A stretch of DNA of 6,551 nt from Alphaproteobacteria bacterium (GTDB lineage: Bacteria > Pseudomonadota > Alphaproteobacteria > Micavibrionales > UBA2020): the NCBI GenBank assembly GCA_029266795.1, contig JAQSWE010000150.1:1-6551 (forward strand), read 5' to 3'. Under the pieces are notes generated by a model. The model had not been told where the DNA came from and did no database searches. It worked only from the letters and a program-made list of their open reading frames with translations. Below are positions 6,145 to 6,551 of this stretch, one piece after another; position 1 is the first letter of the stretch, and every line of letters starts with the position of its first letter. Made by a program: the position numbers and the translations under genes.

Positions 6145-6195
6145 GATTTTAGACGGCAGAGGGGGCAAAAAGGAGCGATGAAGCAGGGAGCCTGC

Positions 6196-6471
6196 ATGGA
6201 ACGCACAGACCAACAAGAAAGCGAGTCGGAGGTACGCCTCGCGCGAAAAATGGTTGCCAATATTTTGTGGCGATCATCGGCCCGATGCCTGCGTCAGGAG
6301 GATGGATGGTCGCTGGTATCGCTGGAACATCTTTACTTGGAGTTCACAAGCACCTATCCCGATGGCGGTCGGCGTATTTTCGAAACCGGCATCACCGAAC
6401 TCACGCGGCTCGGCAAAGTAGACCTCACTCATAAGGACGGAATACGCGTCGATTTTACGACTCTCGAGTAA
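6196..6471 (+). CDS. Small hypothetical protein, possible winged-helix-like fold
   Basis: A 91-aa acidic protein starting MERTDQQESESEVRLARK. I chose the ATG at 6196 because AGGGAG lies five bases upstream. An ATG at 6178 has AGGAG only two bases away, which is too close, and the frame is open back to 6082 through operator 2. I do not recognise the family. A charged N-terminus is followed by a probable helix (ARKMVANILWRSSARCL), an aromatic stretch (GWSLVSLEHLYLEF) and a C-terminal pattern, ITELTRLGKVDLTHKDGIRV, that looks like a recognition helix followed by a beta wing. No signal peptide or membrane segment is visible, so it is probably cytoplasmic. It is transcribed away from the YcaO operon across a shared control region with CRP-like sites. 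It could be a co-regulated helper or an unrelated neighbour. Confidence 0.6.
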   Translation: MERTDQQESESEVRLARKMVANILWRSSARCLRQEDGWSLVSLEHLYLEFTSTYPDGGRRIFETGITELTRLGKVDLTHKDGIRVDFTTLE

Positions 6472-6488
6472 ATGTAGTCGTCTCTAAA

Positions 6489-6551
6489 ATGGACGACCAC
6501 CGGCGCTCCTTGACGAATTTCGCAAAACTGGTCGAAGTGTTTGACCGGTAC
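6489..6551 (+). CDS. Possible 5' end of a further gene, cut by window edge
   Basis: From the ATG at 6489 the frame stays open for 21 codons to the last base and begins MDDHRRSLTNFAKLVEVFDRY, a plausible helical, charged protein start. It begins 17 bases after the stop of the 91-aa gene, so the two could form an operon. No clear ribosome binding site is seen and the sample is too short to show coding bias, so this is only a possibility. Confidence 0.25.
   Translation, partial: MDDHRRSLTNFAKLVEVFDRY

Larger units (their letters stand above)
5955..6195. promoter_or_regulatory. Divergent intergenic control region
   Basis: This is the only sizeable non-coding stretch in the window and is more AT-rich than its surroundings. 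It separates the leftward RiPP-like operon from the rightward 91-aa gene. It contains two CRP-like palindromes, one further inverted repeat and a candidate minus-strand -10 element (GATAAT, 5987-5992, about 32 bases before the peptide gene). A TTGACT at 6066-6071 could be a plus-strand -35 element, but no convincing -10 lies 16-18 bases after it. No tRNA or other RNA gene is seen. Confidence 0.6.

Noticed and set aside
5988..6260. 90-codon open frame on the minus strand in the divergent region
   Set aside because: It covers the operators and the start of the 91-aa gene, and its composition (Cys, Arg, Ser rich) looks non-coding.
6477..6497. Inverted repeat GTCGTC / GACGAC after the 91-aa gene as a terminator
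   Set aside because: Only six base pairs with a nine-base loop and no following T tract; it is probably chance.
1..6551. CRISPR array, tRNA, rRNA, transposase or attachment site
   Set aside because: No regularly spaced repeats, cloverleaf-like segment, transposase motif or flanking direct repeats were seen on either strand.

Overview
The window looks like a piece of a proteobacterial chromosome, most likely alphaproteobacterial. I infer this from the GC-rich coding bias, the tightly overlapping genes, the multidomain cyclase/ATPase/TPR regulator and the YcaO-TfuA pair. The lineage cannot be fixed from this sequence alone.

Layout. The left part (1-2777, +) is the 3' portion of a large signalling protein: the end of a class III adenylate cyclase domain, a P-loop ATPase and a long helical-repeat C-terminus. 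Its stop codon abuts, tail to tail with no spacer, a leftward operon that fills 5954 down to 2778 on the minus strand. In transcription order the operon holds: (1) a 54-aa peptide gene (5790-5954) with a good ribosome binding site, the proposed RiPP precursor; (2) a perfect 10-bp GC hairpin followed by a T-rich tract, read as an attenuator; (3) a YcaO-family ATP-dependent peptide-modifying enzyme; (4) a TfuA-like protein; (5) a Crp/Fnr-family regulator; (6) a MoaD/ThiS-like sulfur-carrier protein ending in Gly-Gly. The last four genes overlap one another, which suggests translational coupling. To the right, a 241-bp divergent intergenic region carries two CRP-like palindromes sharing a 10-mer in opposite orientation, plus another inverted repeat. 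A small unrecognised gene (6196-6471, +) follows, and then a possible start of another reading frame that runs off the window.

How the parts may work together. YcaO with TfuA is the established pair for ATP-dependent peptide backbone thioamidation. A peptide gene just upstream and a sulfur carrier at the end of the operon give a coherent picture of a thioamidated ribosomal peptide pathway with its own sulfur delivery. The peptide has no cysteine, so a thiazole/thiazoline product is unlikely. The operon regulator keeps the CRP-type recognition residues Arg-Glu-xxx-Arg and a cAMP-type phosphate-binding cassette. The divergent control region carries matching TGTGA-type sites, and an adenylate cyclase lies next door. 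A cAMP-responsive RiPP operon is therefore the main hypothesis; the chemistry and the ligand are inferences.
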